Shown here: positions 10,677-19,709 of the stretch, in pieces
Position numbering within the stretch: the stretch's first letter is position 1
Layout of the letters: each line of letters starts with the position of its first letter
Translations under genes and position numbers: made by a program
Source: Herbaspirillum sp. RTI4
GTDB lineage: Bacteria > Pseudomonadota > Gammaproteobacteria > Burkholderiales > Burkholderiaceae_D
Direction of reading: 5' to 3'
NCBI RefSeq assembly: GCF_034313965.1
Contig: NZ_JAVIWQ010000002.1
Span: 3,596,001 to 3,660,000, forward strand
Length of the DNA: 64,000 nt
Notes under the pieces: generated by a model
Told to the model about the DNA's origin: nothing
What the model saw: only the letters and a program-made list of their open reading frames with translations
Database searches by the model: none

Positions 10677-11636
10677 TTAACCCAGCCAGACCGCTACCGA
10701 CAGCAAAAGCAGCATGGACATCCACAATAGCAGAGCGCGCCAGACCAGTCCGACAATACTTTGCAGCGTCCGCGGTGATGGGGTATCACCGGGCAAACCG
10801 TCGGATTCTTCGTCGAGGGAATCGACGGTCGCGGCATCGGCCGGCAAAGCCATATCCGACGCGGCCTGTTGCGGAGTGCCGAAACGGGTGCCGATTGCAC
10901 CGCCGCCAGCCGACAAAATAATCCCCGCAGTTTCATCCTGCCAGCGATCAGCGAAATTGCGCCAGACATACACCGCATCCTCGAAGTTGCCGACCACGGC
11001 GAACGCAGCCGCCGTCATACGGGCAGGAACCCAGTCGATCCAGTAAAACGCGCGCGCAGCGAAGCGCCCGAACTGCTCGTTTTTCATATGCTCCGGCTCA
11101 CTCCAAGCGCGCGACAGATATTCAGCAACCCGGTATAAAACGGCCCCGGCAGGCCCTATCGGGATGAGGAACCAGAAAAATACGCCGAAAACATTTCTAT
11201 GCGTCGTGATCAATGCTTTTTCTGCCGCCAGCCGGGAAATTTCACTGACATCCAGCGCGGAGGTGTCCTGCTTCAACCAATCGGCTAAAAGTGCGCGGGC
11301 AGCGATTTCATCTCCGTTATTCAATGCTAGCTGTATCGAAGTGAAGTAGTGGCTGTAATGCCGGAATCCCAATGTCAGATAGACGATCACGACGTTCCAG
11401 ATCAATGCCAGGACGGGGCTGATATGCATGAGGACCCAATAGATCAGGGCAGTTGGCAATATCAGCAGCAGAATGGTCACGATCCAGGCCAGTCGGCCAT
11501 GCCGGGCCTGTCCGGCGTTGAAAGAGGATTCGATACGCGCTGCCAGCATCTTGATGGAGGCGTAAATGGGGTTATCTGCCCTCAGGGGCTTTAATTGTTC
11601 GATCAGAAGTGCGAAGAGGATGGAAAGAAAAGTCAT
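10677..11636 (-). CDS. CobD/CbiB-family integral membrane protein
   Basis: A 319-residue membrane protein with helices near the N-terminus, at about 50-90, at about 150-170 and at the C-terminus. Its sequence (FSILFALLIEQLKPL start, WIDWVPARMTAAAFAVVGNFEDA middle) matches the CobD/CbiB and AmpE-like superfamily. No cobalamin genes are nearby, so a role in B12 synthesis is doubtful; betaproteobacterial members usually stand alone. Fold assignment is good, function unknown. Confidence 0.75.
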   Translation of the reverse strand: MTFLSILFALLIEQLKPLRADNPIYASIKMLAARIESSFNAGQARHGRLAWIVTILLLILPTALIYWVLMHISPVLALIWNVVIVYLTLGFRHYSHYFTSIQLALNNGDEIAARALLADWLKQDTSALDVSEISRLAAEKALITTHRNVFGVFFWFLIPIGPAGAVLYRVAEYLSRAWSEPEHMKNEQFGRFAARAFYWIDWVPARMTAAAFAVVGNFEDAVYVWRNFADRWQDETAGIILSAGGGAIGTRFGTPQQAASDMALPADAATVDSLDEESDGLPGDTPSPRTLQSIVGLVWRALLLWMSMLLLLSVAVWLG

Positions 11637-11758
11637 CAGGCTACCTTAAAATGCACTCGACAGACGCTACGATAACGCAGCGCAGTCACGGAATCAAACG
11701 AATAGTCACTGCCCGACCGTCCCTCCGATTTGCGCGGAACCGGGACGCCGGTCAAAAT

Positions 11759-12430
11759 TCAGGCTCGTAAAAAGTGAAACAGGTTGCGCAACATACCTGC
11801 CGTTGCGCCCCATATGAAAAATCGCTGATACGGCATGGTGTAAAAGGTGCGGCTGCCGAATTCGCTCTCCAGCACAATCGTGCGGCGCTCATGATTCATG
11901 CCATTCATGAGAAAAGCGAAAGGCACCTCGAAAATTTCGGCTACTTCGCCCGGATTCGGGGTCAATGACAGAGGCGGTTGAACCAGCGCCGCCACAGGTG
12001 TTACCCGGTAACCGGTCCCCGTAAAATATTCCGGCAGGCTGCCGATCACTTCTATTTGGCTGCGCGGCAAACCTATTTCTTCTTCTGTTTCGCGCAACGC
12101 CGTGTCGATAACGCTGCGATCATCGGCTTCCACGCGGCCGCCAGGGAAACTGACCTGACCGCCATGATTTCTCAAATCTGCTGTGCGCTGTGTAAAAAGC
12201 AGGGTCGGCCCATCGCTGCGCAAGACAATCGGAATCAGTACCGCTGCCGGAGAGGGCGTTCTGCCGGCTTGTCTGGCGCGTTGTTCATCACTGCCTTCAG
12301 GAAACCATTCGGGCGGATTGGCAAATCTCTCTCGCAACCAGGCCGACGACAAACGCTCCGCCATCAAAGGCGCCTCACCTGCGATGGACTCAACAGGGAC
12401 GAGCAAGGGATCGAAAGACAATCTGGACAA
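11759..12430 (-). CDS. Nudix hydrolase, CoA-pyrophosphatase type
   Basis: Likely hydrolyses coenzyme A or related nucleoside diphosphate derivatives. The Nudix box GGRVEADDRSVIDTALRET with EEEIGL is intact. The upstream FTQRTADLRNHGGQVSFPGG is typical of the CoA-pyrophosphatase subgroup (NudL/YeaB). I prefer the TTG start at 12430: GAGGA lies seven bases upstream, and SRLSFDPLLVPVES then aligns with the N-terminus of relatives as I recall them. A longer ATG start at 12505 would lie almost on the rplS terminator. Length is 223 residues from TTG. Confidence 0.83.
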   Translation of the reverse strand: MSRLSFDPLLVPVESIAGEAPLMAERLSSAWLRERFANPPEWFPEGSDEQRARQAGRTPSPAAVLIPIVLRSDGPTLLFTQRTADLRNHGGQVSFPGGRVEADDRSVIDTALRETEEEIGLPRSQIEVIGSLPEYFTGTGYRVTPVAALVQPPLSLTPNPGEVAEIFEVPFAFLMNGMNHERRTIVLESEFGSRTFYTMPYQRFFIWGATAGMLRNLFHFLRA

Positions 12431-12516
12431 CGCTATATCCTCAGGAAACTCGACAAACTGCACCAACCTATCCGCTGCACCACTATATCGTTGCCTGCCA
12501 CACATATCAGGAAACG

Positions 12517-12543
12517 AAAAAGGGCGTCCTGAGACGCCCTTTT
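12517..12543 (-). terminator. Rho-independent terminator after rplS
   Basis: A GGGCGTC/GACGCCC stem with a four-base loop is flanked by A- and T-runs. It ends the rpsP-rimM-trmD-rplS transcript. Confidence 0.88.
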
Positions 12544-12565
12544 GATGCTCGCTGACCTACCGCTA

Positions 12566-12952
12566 TTACGCGGCTGTCTTTGCAGCATTGCTGCGACGGT
12601 TAGGCAGCTTTTCCTTGATACGTGCCGATTTACCGGAACGCTCACGCAGATAATACAGTTTCGCACGACGGACATCACCGCGACGCTTGACTTCAATCGA
12701 AGCGATCAGTGGCGAGTACAGTTGGAATGTACGCTCTACGCCTTCACCGGACGAAATCTTACGAACGATGAAGTTGGAATTCAAACCACGATTGCGACGC
12801 GAAATGACGACGCCTTCGTAAGCCTGGGCGCGCTTGCGCGTACCTTCGACTACGTTGACATTGACAATGACGGTATCGCCAGGGCCGAACACAGGGATGT
12901 TTTTGGCAAGGCGAACGATCTCTTCTTGCTCAAGTTGCTGGATCAAATCCAT
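12566..12952 (-). CDS. rplS: 50S ribosomal protein L19
   Basis: Ribosomal protein at the 30S-50S interface. Its 128 residues match the family length. Conserved features include [20 protein letters not shown], the AYEGVVI block and [12 protein letters not shown]. It is the last gene of the rpsP-rimM-trmD-rplS operon, followed by a clear terminator. Confidence 0.98.
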   Translation of the reverse strand: MDLIQQLEQEEIVRLAKNIPVFGPGDTVIVNVNVVEGTRKRAQAYEGVVISRRNRGLNSNFIVRKISSGEGVERTFQLYSPLIASIEVKRRGDVRRAKLYYLRERSGKSARIKEKLPNRRSNAAKTAA

Positions 12953-13114
12953 TATTAACTCCTAAGACCATCTTGCTGGCACGTTTGAAGACACATTGGT
13001 GTTTTCGTCCAGTAGAGGATGGGGTTTCACATGTTGAACGAGGCGGTTTGACGCCTTCGTCCGTCTATATTGCATTTTTGCTTGTTTGATGCTGCCACAA
13101 GCAGAATTACTGCC

Positions 13115-13150
13115 ACTACGCTTACAACTGCACTTGCAACTACGATTACA
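13115..13150. repeat. 12-bp tandem repeat at the 3' end of trmD
   Basis: Three units ACTACGCTTACA, ACTGCACTTGCA and ACTACGATTACA (plus strand) run from 13115 to 13150. The trmD stop codon (TAA on the minus strand, 13146-13148) lies inside the unit nearest the gene, and the other units extend into the trmD-rplS spacer. Confidence 0.8.
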
Positions 13151-13907
13151 AAGACTGAGACAACAATTCTTTGAGCAATTTTTCATCCGACTTGCTCAGC
13201 AGCCCTGCAGCGCGGGCGCTGACAATCAGGTCGGGCCGCTTTTGCAGCGTTGCCTCCAGTGCCTGCCGCCGTCGCCACTGCACGATATCGGCATGATTGC
13301 CGCCGAGCAGTACTGCGGGGACTTTCACGCCTTCATATTCTTCCGGCCGCGTGTAGTGCGGGCAATCCAGCAAACCATTAACGAAGCTGTCTTCGACTGC
13401 CGAAGCATCATCATGCAGTGCTTGCGGCAATTGCCGGATAACCGCATCCAGCAAGGCCATTGCCGGCAGTTCGCCACCGGACAAAACAAAATCGCCAAGA
13501 CTGATTTCTTCATCGACGCAACGATCCAGCAAACGCTGATCGACTGCTTCGTAACGCCCACACAGCACGACCAAACCCGGCTCGGCGCTGAGCGCCATGA
13601 CTTTACTGTGGGTGAGCGGCGCGCCTTGCGGCGACATGTAAATCACTCGTGGCGCTGGCAAACCACGTTGCGTCTGCCTGCCTTTGGCTGCGTTGATCGC
13701 GGCCTCAAGGGGTTTGACCAACATGACCATGCCTGGACCGCCCCCATAAGGGCGATCATCGACCGTACGATGACGATCAGCAGTGAAATCGCGCGGATTC
13801 CATACATTCAATTCGCATATTTGCTGCTCAAATGCCCGGCGAGTAATCCCCGACTGCGTGATAGCGACAAACATTTCAGGGAAAAGCGTGACGACATCAA
13901 ATTGCAT
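13146..13907 (-). CDS. trmD: tRNA (guanine-37-N1)-methyltransferase
   Basis: Methylates G37 of tRNA using S-adenosylmethionine and so prevents +1 frameshifts. The protein has 253 residues starting [28 protein letters not shown] gives the ribosome-binding site. An in-frame start 11 codons upstream is less likely. The trefoil-knot cofactor motifs [20 protein letters not shown] and [13 protein letters not shown] are present. Third gene of the rpsP operon. Its stop codon is embedded in a 12-bp tandem repeat. Confidence 0.97.
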   Translation of the reverse strand: MQFDVVTLFPEMFVAITQSGITRRAFEQQICELNVWNPRDFTADRHRTVDDRPYGGGPGMVMLVKPLEAAINAAKGRQTQRGLPAPRVIYMSPQGAPLTHSKVMALSAEPGLVVLCGRYEAVDQRLLDRCVDEEISLGDFVLSGGELPAMALLDAVIRQLPQALHDDASAVEDSFVNGLLDCPHYTRPEEYEGVKVPAVLLGGNHADIVQWRRRQALEATLQKRPDLIVSARAAGLLSKSDEKLLKELLSQSL

Positions 13908-13994
13908 CCCGCCTCTTCTCCCTCTTTCGTTCGAATACATGGAATGCGTAAGATTTACCGCTGGCGACGTCCGACCTGAAAATTACTGCCTCGA

Positions 13995-14567
13995 TCAATA
14001 ATCGAGGCCCCACTCCACCACAATCGTCTTGGTGTCCTGGTCGACGCTTTTGATAAAGCGATCAACAAAGGGAATCAGTATTTCAGGTTCGCGCACCGCT
14101 TGTTTTTTTGTCTCGACCGGAATGGATTCCGGCTCCGAAGAGATCTTCCCGACAATACGCAATATAGGATGTGCGCCATTGTCCATCAGATCCATGACTT
14201 GCCCCAGGGCTACGCCCTCCAGGTTGACGACGTTCAGACCGACCAAGTCAACCCAGTAAAATTCATTGTCGGACAAGACGGGGAAATGACTGCGGGCGAT
14301 TTTTACCGCTGCGCCTTTGAGCGCTTCGGCAGCATCGCGACCAGTCACACCCATCAGGCTGGCGACAACATCGCCACCGTGAGTCTTGACCTGCATAACA
14401 TCCACATCATGCATGTCCGGCTTGTCCAGCCACCAGGTTTTGGTTTGCAGCAAGGCATCGGCATCGGCAGAATACGGTTTAATCCGCACCCATCCCTGCA
14501 CGCCGTAGGCGCCGCTCACATAGCCGACGATTTGTAAATCGTCAGGAATTTTCACGACTGCCAACAT
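13995..14567 (-). CDS. rimM: 16S rRNA processing protein RimM
   Basis: Assembly factor for the 30S head domain that binds ribosomal protein S19. The 190 residues include the N-terminal barrel (IVGYVSGAYGVQGWVRIKPYS) and the PRC-barrel region with FYWVDLVGLNV. Near the C-terminus, EILIPFVDRFIKSVD and VVEWGLDY match the family end. It lies between rpsP and trmD. Confidence 0.95.
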   Translation of the reverse strand: MLAVVKIPDDLQIVGYVSGAYGVQGWVRIKPYSADADALLQTKTWWLDKPDMHDVDVMQVKTHGGDVVASLMGVTGRDAAEALKGAAVKIARSHFPVLSDNEFYWVDLVGLNVVNLEGVALGQVMDLMDNGAHPILRIVGKISSEPESIPVETKKQAVREPEILIPFVDRFIKSVDQDTKTIVVEWGLDY

Positions 14568-14619
14568 TGCTTACTCACTGACACCTGATGCCAAACCCGG
14601 ACACAGAAGCGGTCAATTT

Positions 14620-14877
14620 TCAGACTGCTGCTGCTTTTTTGCCGGCATCGGCAACCAGACGGGCAACCGTAGGCGACAATTGCGCGCCAACTTCTTGCCA
14701 GTGTGTCAGGCGATCCTGAGCGATACGGAAGCTTTCTTCCTTACCGGATGCCACTGGATTGTAAAATCCAAGGCGTTCAATAAAGCGACCATCGCGGCGG
14801 TTGCGCGAATCAGTAGCGACAATATTGAAAAACGGGCGCTTTTTTGCGCCTCCACGTGCTAAACGAATAACGACCAT
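14620..14877 (-). CDS. rpsP: 30S ribosomal protein S16
   Basis: Small-subunit assembly protein of 85 residues. The start [19 protein letters not shown] and the block [16 protein letters not shown] are diagnostic. First gene of the rpsP-rimM-trmD-rplS operon. Confidence 0.98.
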   Translation of the reverse strand: MVVIRLARGGAKKRPFFNIVATDSRNRRDGRFIERLGFYNPVASGKEESFRIAQDRLTHWQEVGAQLSPTVARLVADAGKKAAAV

Positions 14878-15224
14878 AATGGTTCCAAAAAGTGTTCGAA
14901 GACGGAAAAAGCCGCAAAGTATAGCCCGGATACGGCCTCGGCCGCAACTCCCGCAGTTCAGTTGTTGTTCATCTATTCACCAGCCACCGGCAAATTTATT
15001 GCTGCCAGGCATGCAAAAGCCGGAAAAGGGGTGACGAATTTCCCCCTTTTTTCTGCGTGACACCCAAACCAGCGGCAAGCTGCTGCAAACAATTAAAGCC
15101 CGACCGCTACCAGGTACCGCTCTATACTACAGCGCTCACCGCTGCACCCACGCCAAGGCGGCTGCGTCCACCCTGCCAACATGACAAAACACCGTTAGTG
15201 CATTTTCTTTAGAGGTACTGTTGC
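14878..15224. other. Intergenic region between divergent rpsP and the TM2 gene
   Basis: About 347 bases that must hold the rpsP operon promoter (minus) and the TM2 gene promoter (plus). A hairpin AAAAGGGG...CCCCCTTTTTT at about 15023-15053 looks like a terminator, but no gene ends there. No coding region seen. Confidence 0.45.
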
Positions 15225-15641
15225 ATGCTTGCTACACACAAGAACAAAACCCTGACCACCTTCCTTGCATCGCTGCTCGGGGGCGTCGGAGCCCACCGTT
15301 TTTATCTGCATGGATTCAAAGACGCTTTCGGATGGCTCCACGTCGCGCTGGCGGCGCTGTCCCTGTTGCTTCTGACCGCCCTGCCTGAGCAGCAACCCAT
15401 GTTCATGAGCATGCCCCTCGCATTGTCCGTGTTGAGCGGTTTCCTGGAGGCGCTGGTACTGGGACTAACGCCTGACGACAAATGGGATGCCCGCTACAAC
15501 GCCAACACCGGCAAGCACAGCGAGTCTCACTGGATACTTGCATTAATTCTGGTGCTAACCGTAGGTGTCGGGGCGTTTGCATTGATCGCAACGATTGCCC
15601 GCTGCTTCGATCTGTTTTTTACCGGCGGCGCTTTCGGCTAA
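15225..15641 (+). CDS. TM2-domain membrane protein
   Basis: A 138-residue membrane protein with the TM2 pattern: KNKTLTTFLASLLGGVGAHRFYL and then a glycine-bearing helix pair. A further membrane segment follows at about 100-125. The AGAGGT site lies upstream of the ATG. TM2 proteins are widespread and their bacterial role is not established. Monocistronic and convergent with the acyl-CoA dehydrogenase gene. A GC hairpin (about 15652-15688) lies in the convergent gap. Confidence 0.8.
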   Translation: MLATHKNKTLTTFLASLLGGVGAHRFYLHGFKDAFGWLHVALAALSLLLLTALPEQQPMFMSMPLALSVLSGFLEALVLGLTPDDKWDARYNANTGKHSESHWILALILVLTVGVGAFALIATIARCFDLFFTGGAFG

Positions 15642-15694
15642 ACGACCACGACTGCGGCAGCACCTTCACATGAAGGACGCCGCCGCAGCGGGCA

Positions 15695-17485
15695 TCAGAA
15701 CTGTTGCTCGCTGAGTGCGAGTACCGAACCACTGCCCTCGACAATCGCGGCACACAAGGCTTGCGCCTGCGGCAAAAAGTGATCTGCATAAAAACGCGCA
15801 GTCACCATTTTTGCTTCATAGAACGGCAGATCGCCATTGCCCTCTTGCAATTTCTTCTCGGCAATCAGCGCCGCCCGTCCCATTTGCCAGCCGCCGAGCA
15901 CAATCCCCGCCAGCTTCAAATACGGCACACTGCCTGCATACACGCCCTTAGCATCACTCTTGACGTTCGCATTGATATAGTCCAGCACCTGCTCCAGCGC
16001 TTGCGCGGCATCACCCAGCCGCACCGCGATGAGCGGCAAATCGCCACTCTTGCGCGTCGCCAATTCGGCTTGCGTATGGCGCATCTGCGCGATCAGCGTG
16101 CGAGCCGTAGCACCGCCGTCACGGGCAGTCTTGCGTCCCACCAGATCATTGGCCTGAATGGCCGTTGTACCTTCATAGATCGTCAGAATGCGTGCATCAC
16201 GATAATACTGAGCCACACCTGTTTCTTCGATGAAACCACAACCGCCATGGACCTGCACCGCCGTCGATGCAACATCGATAGACAGCTCAGTCGACCAGCC
16301 CTTCACAATCGGTACCAGATACTCATACAGCGCCTGACTGGCCTTGCGCTCCTCAGCATCCGTATGATGATGCGCCACATCAAACGCCCCGGCCGCCACG
16401 TAAGCCAGCGCACGCGCCGCCTCAATCTGGGCCCGCATGCTCATCAGCATGCGACGTACATCAGGATGATGGATGATGCTCACCGCCTCAGGAGAGCCGT
16501 CCAGATCCCGCGACTGCACACGCGAGCGGGCATATTCAACCGCCTGCTGATAAGCCCTCTGCGCCACGCCGATACCCTGCATGCCGACAGCAAAACGCGC
16601 GGCATTCATCATGATGAACATGTATTCCAGGCCGCGATTTTCGGCCCCGACCAGCATGCCGGTCGCACCGCCGTGGTCGCCAAACTGCAATACCGCCGTG
16701 GGACTGGCTTTAATCCCTAGCTTATGTTCGATCGACACGCACTGAACGTCATTGCGCGCACCCAAAGTACCGTCCTGATTGACCAGGAACTTGGGCACGA
16801 TGAACAGGGAAATCCCCTTCACGCCCAAGGGCGCATCCGGCGTACGGGCCAGCACCAGATGGACGATGTTATCGGCCATGTCGTGTTCGCCGAAAGTAAT
16901 GTAAATCTTGGTACCGAACAGTTTGTAACTGCCATCGTCCTGCGGCACTGCCCGTGTGCGCACCGCGGCCAGATCGGAACCGGCCTGCGGCTCGGTCAGA
17001 TTCATCGTCCCGGTCCATTTCCCGGAGATGAGGTTGGCCAGATAGACCGCTTTTTGCTCCTCACTCCCCGCAGTCAGCAAAGCCTCGATAGTGCCGTCGG
17101 TCAGCAAAGGACAAAGAGCAAAGGAAAGATTGGCTGCATTCAACATCTCTATGCAAGGCGTCGCCACCAGCTTGGGCAAGCCCTGTCCGCCATATTCCTC
17201 AGGATGCTGCACACCCTGCCAACCCGCCTCACCGAACTGCTTGAAAGCCTCTTTGAAGCCCTTGCTGGTAGTAACCTCACCATCGCGCCAGTAGCTGGGC
17301 TGCTGGTCGCCGGAACGATTGAGCGGCGCGACCACTTCCGAACAAAATTTCGACTTTTCTTCCAGAATCGCCTCGACTGTTTCCAAGGTCGCATCAGCGC
17401 ACCCAGGCAAACCAGTGATCAGTGGCAATCCGGCCAGTTCGTTCACCACGAACAGCATGTCTTTTAATGGCGCGATATAACTCAT
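15695..17485 (-). CDS. Acyl-CoA dehydrogenase (long form, DmdC-like)
   Basis: FAD enzyme of about 596 residues, longer than the 380-residue classical family because of a C-terminal extension (Acyl-CoA_dh_C type). The N-terminal helical domain leads to MNLTEPQAGSDL (FAD/substrate site) and then KIYITFGEHD. The C-terminal helical domain has QVHGGCGFIEETGVAQYYRDARI and the catalytic-region IYEGTTAIQANDL. DmdC-type and medium/long-chain dehydrogenases share this layout, so the substrate cannot be fixed. It is the third gene of the etfB-etfA-acyl-CoA dehydrogenase operon, which supplies its electron acceptor. Confidence 0.92.
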   Translation of the reverse strand: MSYIAPLKDMLFVVNELAGLPLITGLPGCADATLETVEAILEEKSKFCSEVVAPLNRSGDQQPSYWRDGEVTTSKGFKEAFKQFGEAGWQGVQHPEEYGGQGLPKLVATPCIEMLNAANLSFALCPLLTDGTIEALLTAGSEEQKAVYLANLISGKWTGTMNLTEPQAGSDLAAVRTRAVPQDDGSYKLFGTKIYITFGEHDMADNIVHLVLARTPDAPLGVKGISLFIVPKFLVNQDGTLGARNDVQCVSIEHKLGIKASPTAVLQFGDHGGATGMLVGAENRGLEYMFIMMNAARFAVGMQGIGVAQRAYQQAVEYARSRVQSRDLDGSPEAVSIIHHPDVRRMLMSMRAQIEAARALAYVAAGAFDVAHHHTDAEERKASQALYEYLVPIVKGWSTELSIDVASTAVQVHGGCGFIEETGVAQYYRDARILTIYEGTTAIQANDLVGRKTARDGGATARTLIAQMRHTQAELATRKSGDLPLIAVRLGDAAQALEQVLDYINANVKSDAKGVYAGSVPYLKLAGIVLGGWQMGRAALIAEKKLQEGNGDLPFYEAKMVTARFYADHFLPQAQALCAAIVEGSGSVLALSEQQF

Positions 17486-17555
17486 GTGTCTCTCCAGATA
17501 ATATTTTTATCAGTCAGTGCGGCAGAAATAGGCCACCGAGGCAAAGCCTGTTTTT

Positions 17556-18485
17556 TTACCCCAACTGCTTAACCAGCTCCGGCACCGCCTCGAACAAATC
17601 CGCCACCAGCCCGTAATCGGCCACGCTAAAAATCGGCGCTTCTTCGTCCTTGTTGATGGCAACGATGACCTTCGAATCCTTCATCCCCGCCAAATGCTGG
17701 ATCGCGCCCGAAATGCCGATAGCGACATACAGCTGCGGCGCGACGATTTTGCCGGTCTGTCCGACTTGCCAGTCGTTCGGCACATAGCCCGCATCGACTG
17801 CCGCCCTCGACGCCCCCATAGCCGCGCCCAGCTTGTCGGCCAGCGGTTCTAATATCTTGAAATTCTCCGCTGAGCCTAGTCCGCGGCCACCCGAAACGAT
17901 GATCTTGGCTGCCGTCAGTTCCGGCCGGTCCGATTTGGCGACTTCGCGGCTGACGAATTGCGAGATACCGGCGTCGGCTACGGCGTCGATGCTGTCAATC
18001 GTGGCGCTGCCGCCGCTGCCAGCCGCATCGAAGCCGGTAGTGCGCACGGTAATGACCTTGATCGCGTCCCGGCTTTGCACGGTGGCGATGGCGTTACCGG
18101 CGTAGATCGGCCGCTCGAACGTGTCGGGGCTGTCGACCTTGGTGATTTCCGAGATTTGCGCCATGTCCAGTGCGGCGGCGACGCGCGGCAGGATGTTTTT
18201 GCCGTAGGCAGTGGCCGGGGCGAGGATGTGGCTGTACTGAGTGGCAATAGCGAGTGCCTGAGCGGCGATGTTTTCCGCCAGTCCGTCGGCCAGTTGCGGG
18301 GCGTCTGCCAGTAGGACTTTGCTCACGCCGGCGATCTGGGCAGCCGCCGCAGCGACCGCCTGAACATGGTGGCCGGCAACCAGAATGTGGACCTCGCCAC
18401 CGGCCTGGATTGCGGCGGTGACGGTGTTGAGGGTGCTGGCCTTGAGGCCGGTGCTGTCGTGTTCGGCAATGACGAGTGCGGTCAT
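17556..18485 (-). CDS. etfA: Electron transfer flavoprotein alpha subunit
   Basis: Binds FAD and passes electrons from acyl-CoA dehydrogenases to ETF-quinone oxidoreductase. It has 309 residues starting [10 protein letters not shown], with GAGGA upstream. The C-terminal FAD domain carries [33 protein letters not shown] and [16 protein letters not shown]. Downstream of etfB and upstream of the dehydrogenase on the same strand. Confidence 0.96.
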   Translation of the reverse strand: MTALVIAEHDSTGLKASTLNTVTAAIQAGGEVHILVAGHHVQAVAAAAAQIAGVSKVLLADAPQLADGLAENIAAQALAIATQYSHILAPATAYGKNILPRVAAALDMAQISEITKVDSPDTFERPIYAGNAIATVQSRDAIKVITVRTTGFDAAGSGGSATIDSIDAVADAGISQFVSREVAKSDRPELTAAKIIVSGGRGLGSAENFKILEPLADKLGAAMGASRAAVDAGYVPNDWQVGQTGKIVAPQLYVAIGISGAIQHLAGMKDSKVIVAINKDEEAPIFSVADYGLVADLFEAVPELVKQLG

Positions 18486-18549
18486 GGTGTGTCCTCTGTG
18501 TAGTCGGGTGCGGTGGCGCGGTATGAAAACCCGGCGCGGCAAACCGTTT

Positions 18550-18588
18550 TGATATCCGTTAGTAATATCCGTTATTAATATCCGTGAG
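18550..18588. repeat. 13-bp tandem repeat in the etfB-etfA spacer
   Basis: Three units with core ATATCCGT: TGATATCCGTTAG, TAATATCCGTTAT, TAATATCCGTGAG. The array starts about 30 bases past the etfB stop, with a small CCCGCT/AGCGGG hairpin between stop and array. Confidence 0.75.
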
Positions 18589-18617
18589 CGATGCCCGCTC
18601 CTGAGCGGGTAAGGCAC

Positions 18618-19373
18618 TTAGATGACTTTGGCTTCCGTTTTGAGCTTGGCGACCAGCGTGGCGACGTCAGGCACTTTCACGCCAGCGCTGCGCTTCGGTG
18701 GCTCACTAACCTTGAGCGTGGTCACGCGCGCTTCGACATCCACTCCCAGATCGGCCGGTTTGGCGATGTCCATCGTCTTTTTCTTGGCTTTCATGATATT
18801 GGGCAGCGTGACGTAGCGCGGTTCGTTGAGGCGCAAATCGGTGGTGATGATCGCAGGCAGCTTGAGCGAAAGCGTTTCCAGTCCGCCGTCGACCTCGCGG
18901 GTGACGCTGGCGCGGCCGTCGGCAACCACGACCTTGGAGGCGAAGGTGGCTTGTGGCCAGCCCAGCAGCGCGGCCAGCATTTGTCCGGTTTGATTGCTAT
19001 CGTCGTCGATGGCTTGCTTGCCCAGGATGATCAGTTGCGGTTGTTCTTTGTCGGCAATGGCTTTGAGCAGCTTGGCTACGGCCAGCGGTTGCAGGTCAAC
19101 GCCGGCGTCGACTTCGGCAAGAATCGCCCGGTCAGCGCCGATGGCCAGCGCGGTGCGCAGCGTTTCCTGACATTGCGTCACGCCGCACGAGATGACGATG
19201 ACTTCGGTCGCAATCCCCGCTTCGCGCAGACGCACCGCTTCTTCCACCGCGATTTCATCGAACGGGTTCATGGCCATCTTGACGTTGGCAATGTCGACAC
19301 CGCTGCCGTCACTCTTGACTCTGACCTTGACGTTGTAATCCACCACGCGTTTGACAGGAACTAATATTTTCAT
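18618..19373 (-). CDS. etfB: Electron transfer flavoprotein beta subunit
   Basis: Partner of EtfA that binds AMP. It has 251 residues starting [19 protein letters not shown], with GAGGA upstream; a start 12 codons earlier is less likely. Family motifs [17 protein letters not shown] and [17 protein letters not shown] are present. The [25 protein letters not shown] signature is also there. First gene of the operon. An operator-like palindrome and a TATAAT lie upstream. Confidence 0.97.
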   Translation of the reverse strand: MKILVPVKRVVDYNVKVRVKSDGSGVDIANVKMAMNPFDEIAVEEAVRLREAGIATEVIVISCGVTQCQETLRTALAIGADRAILAEVDAGVDLQPLAVAKLLKAIADKEQPQLIILGKQAIDDDSNQTGQMLAALLGWPQATFASKVVVADGRASVTREVDGGLETLSLKLPAIITTDLRLNEPRYVTLPNIMKAKKKTMDIAKPADLGVDVEARVTTLKVSEPPKRSAGVKVPDVATLVAKLKTEAKVI

Positions 19374-19413
19374 TGCGCTATCCTCAAAAAAATTCATATT
19401 GACCGGCAACAGC

Positions 19414-19441
19414 TTACGTATACGTTAACTACCGAATTATA
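19414..19441 (-). promoter_or_regulatory. etfB promoter element with palindromic operator
   Basis: A near-perfect palindrome TTACGTATACGTTAA (19414-19428) lies eight bases downstream of a perfect TATAAT -10 box read on the minus strand (19441-19436). A palindrome here, at the probable transcription start, fits repressor binding. No convincing -35 box is visible. Regulator not identified. Confidence 0.55.
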
Positions 19442-19548
19442 GAAGAAAATCGGAGTCTCGCCTCGAATTATGCACGATCGTTCTTTTTGATTGCGAAATA
19501 CAAACAAGCTAAGCAATAAGAACAACTACTTGCTCTGAAATATCTGGG

Positions 19549-19570
19549 GCCTGTTGACGTTCCATTTGCG
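19549..19570. repeat. Dispersed 22-bp repeat, copy A
   Basis: The sequence GCCTGTTGACGTTCCATTTGCG matches a copy at 39269 at 20 of 22 positions, with a weaker copy at 31531. All are intergenic. Possibly the end of a decayed insertion sequence; that is inference. Confidence 0.55.
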
Positions 19571-19709
19571 AATCAGGACATGAGGCCGGTGGTGACTACC
19601 TGACCGCAGAGACGCGTCGTAGCGCGGCTACGGCCAGGAGCTGCCACAACGGCAGACGATGCCCACAACCGCTCACTAAGGGTTTCTTCCTGAAAGCCAA
19701 AAATGATGA

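Larger units (their letters stand above)
19374..19709. other. Intergenic region upstream of etfB
   Basis: A 336-base gap. It holds the etfB promoter and palindrome near 19414-19441, one copy of a dispersed repeat (19549-19570), and a GC stem CGTAGC/GCTACG near 19618-19632. No gene seen. Confidence 0.5.

Noticed and set aside
15023..15053. Terminator upstream of the TM2 gene
   Set aside because: Hairpin and T-run are present, but no gene ends on either strand there, so its role is unclear; noted only within the intergenic entry.
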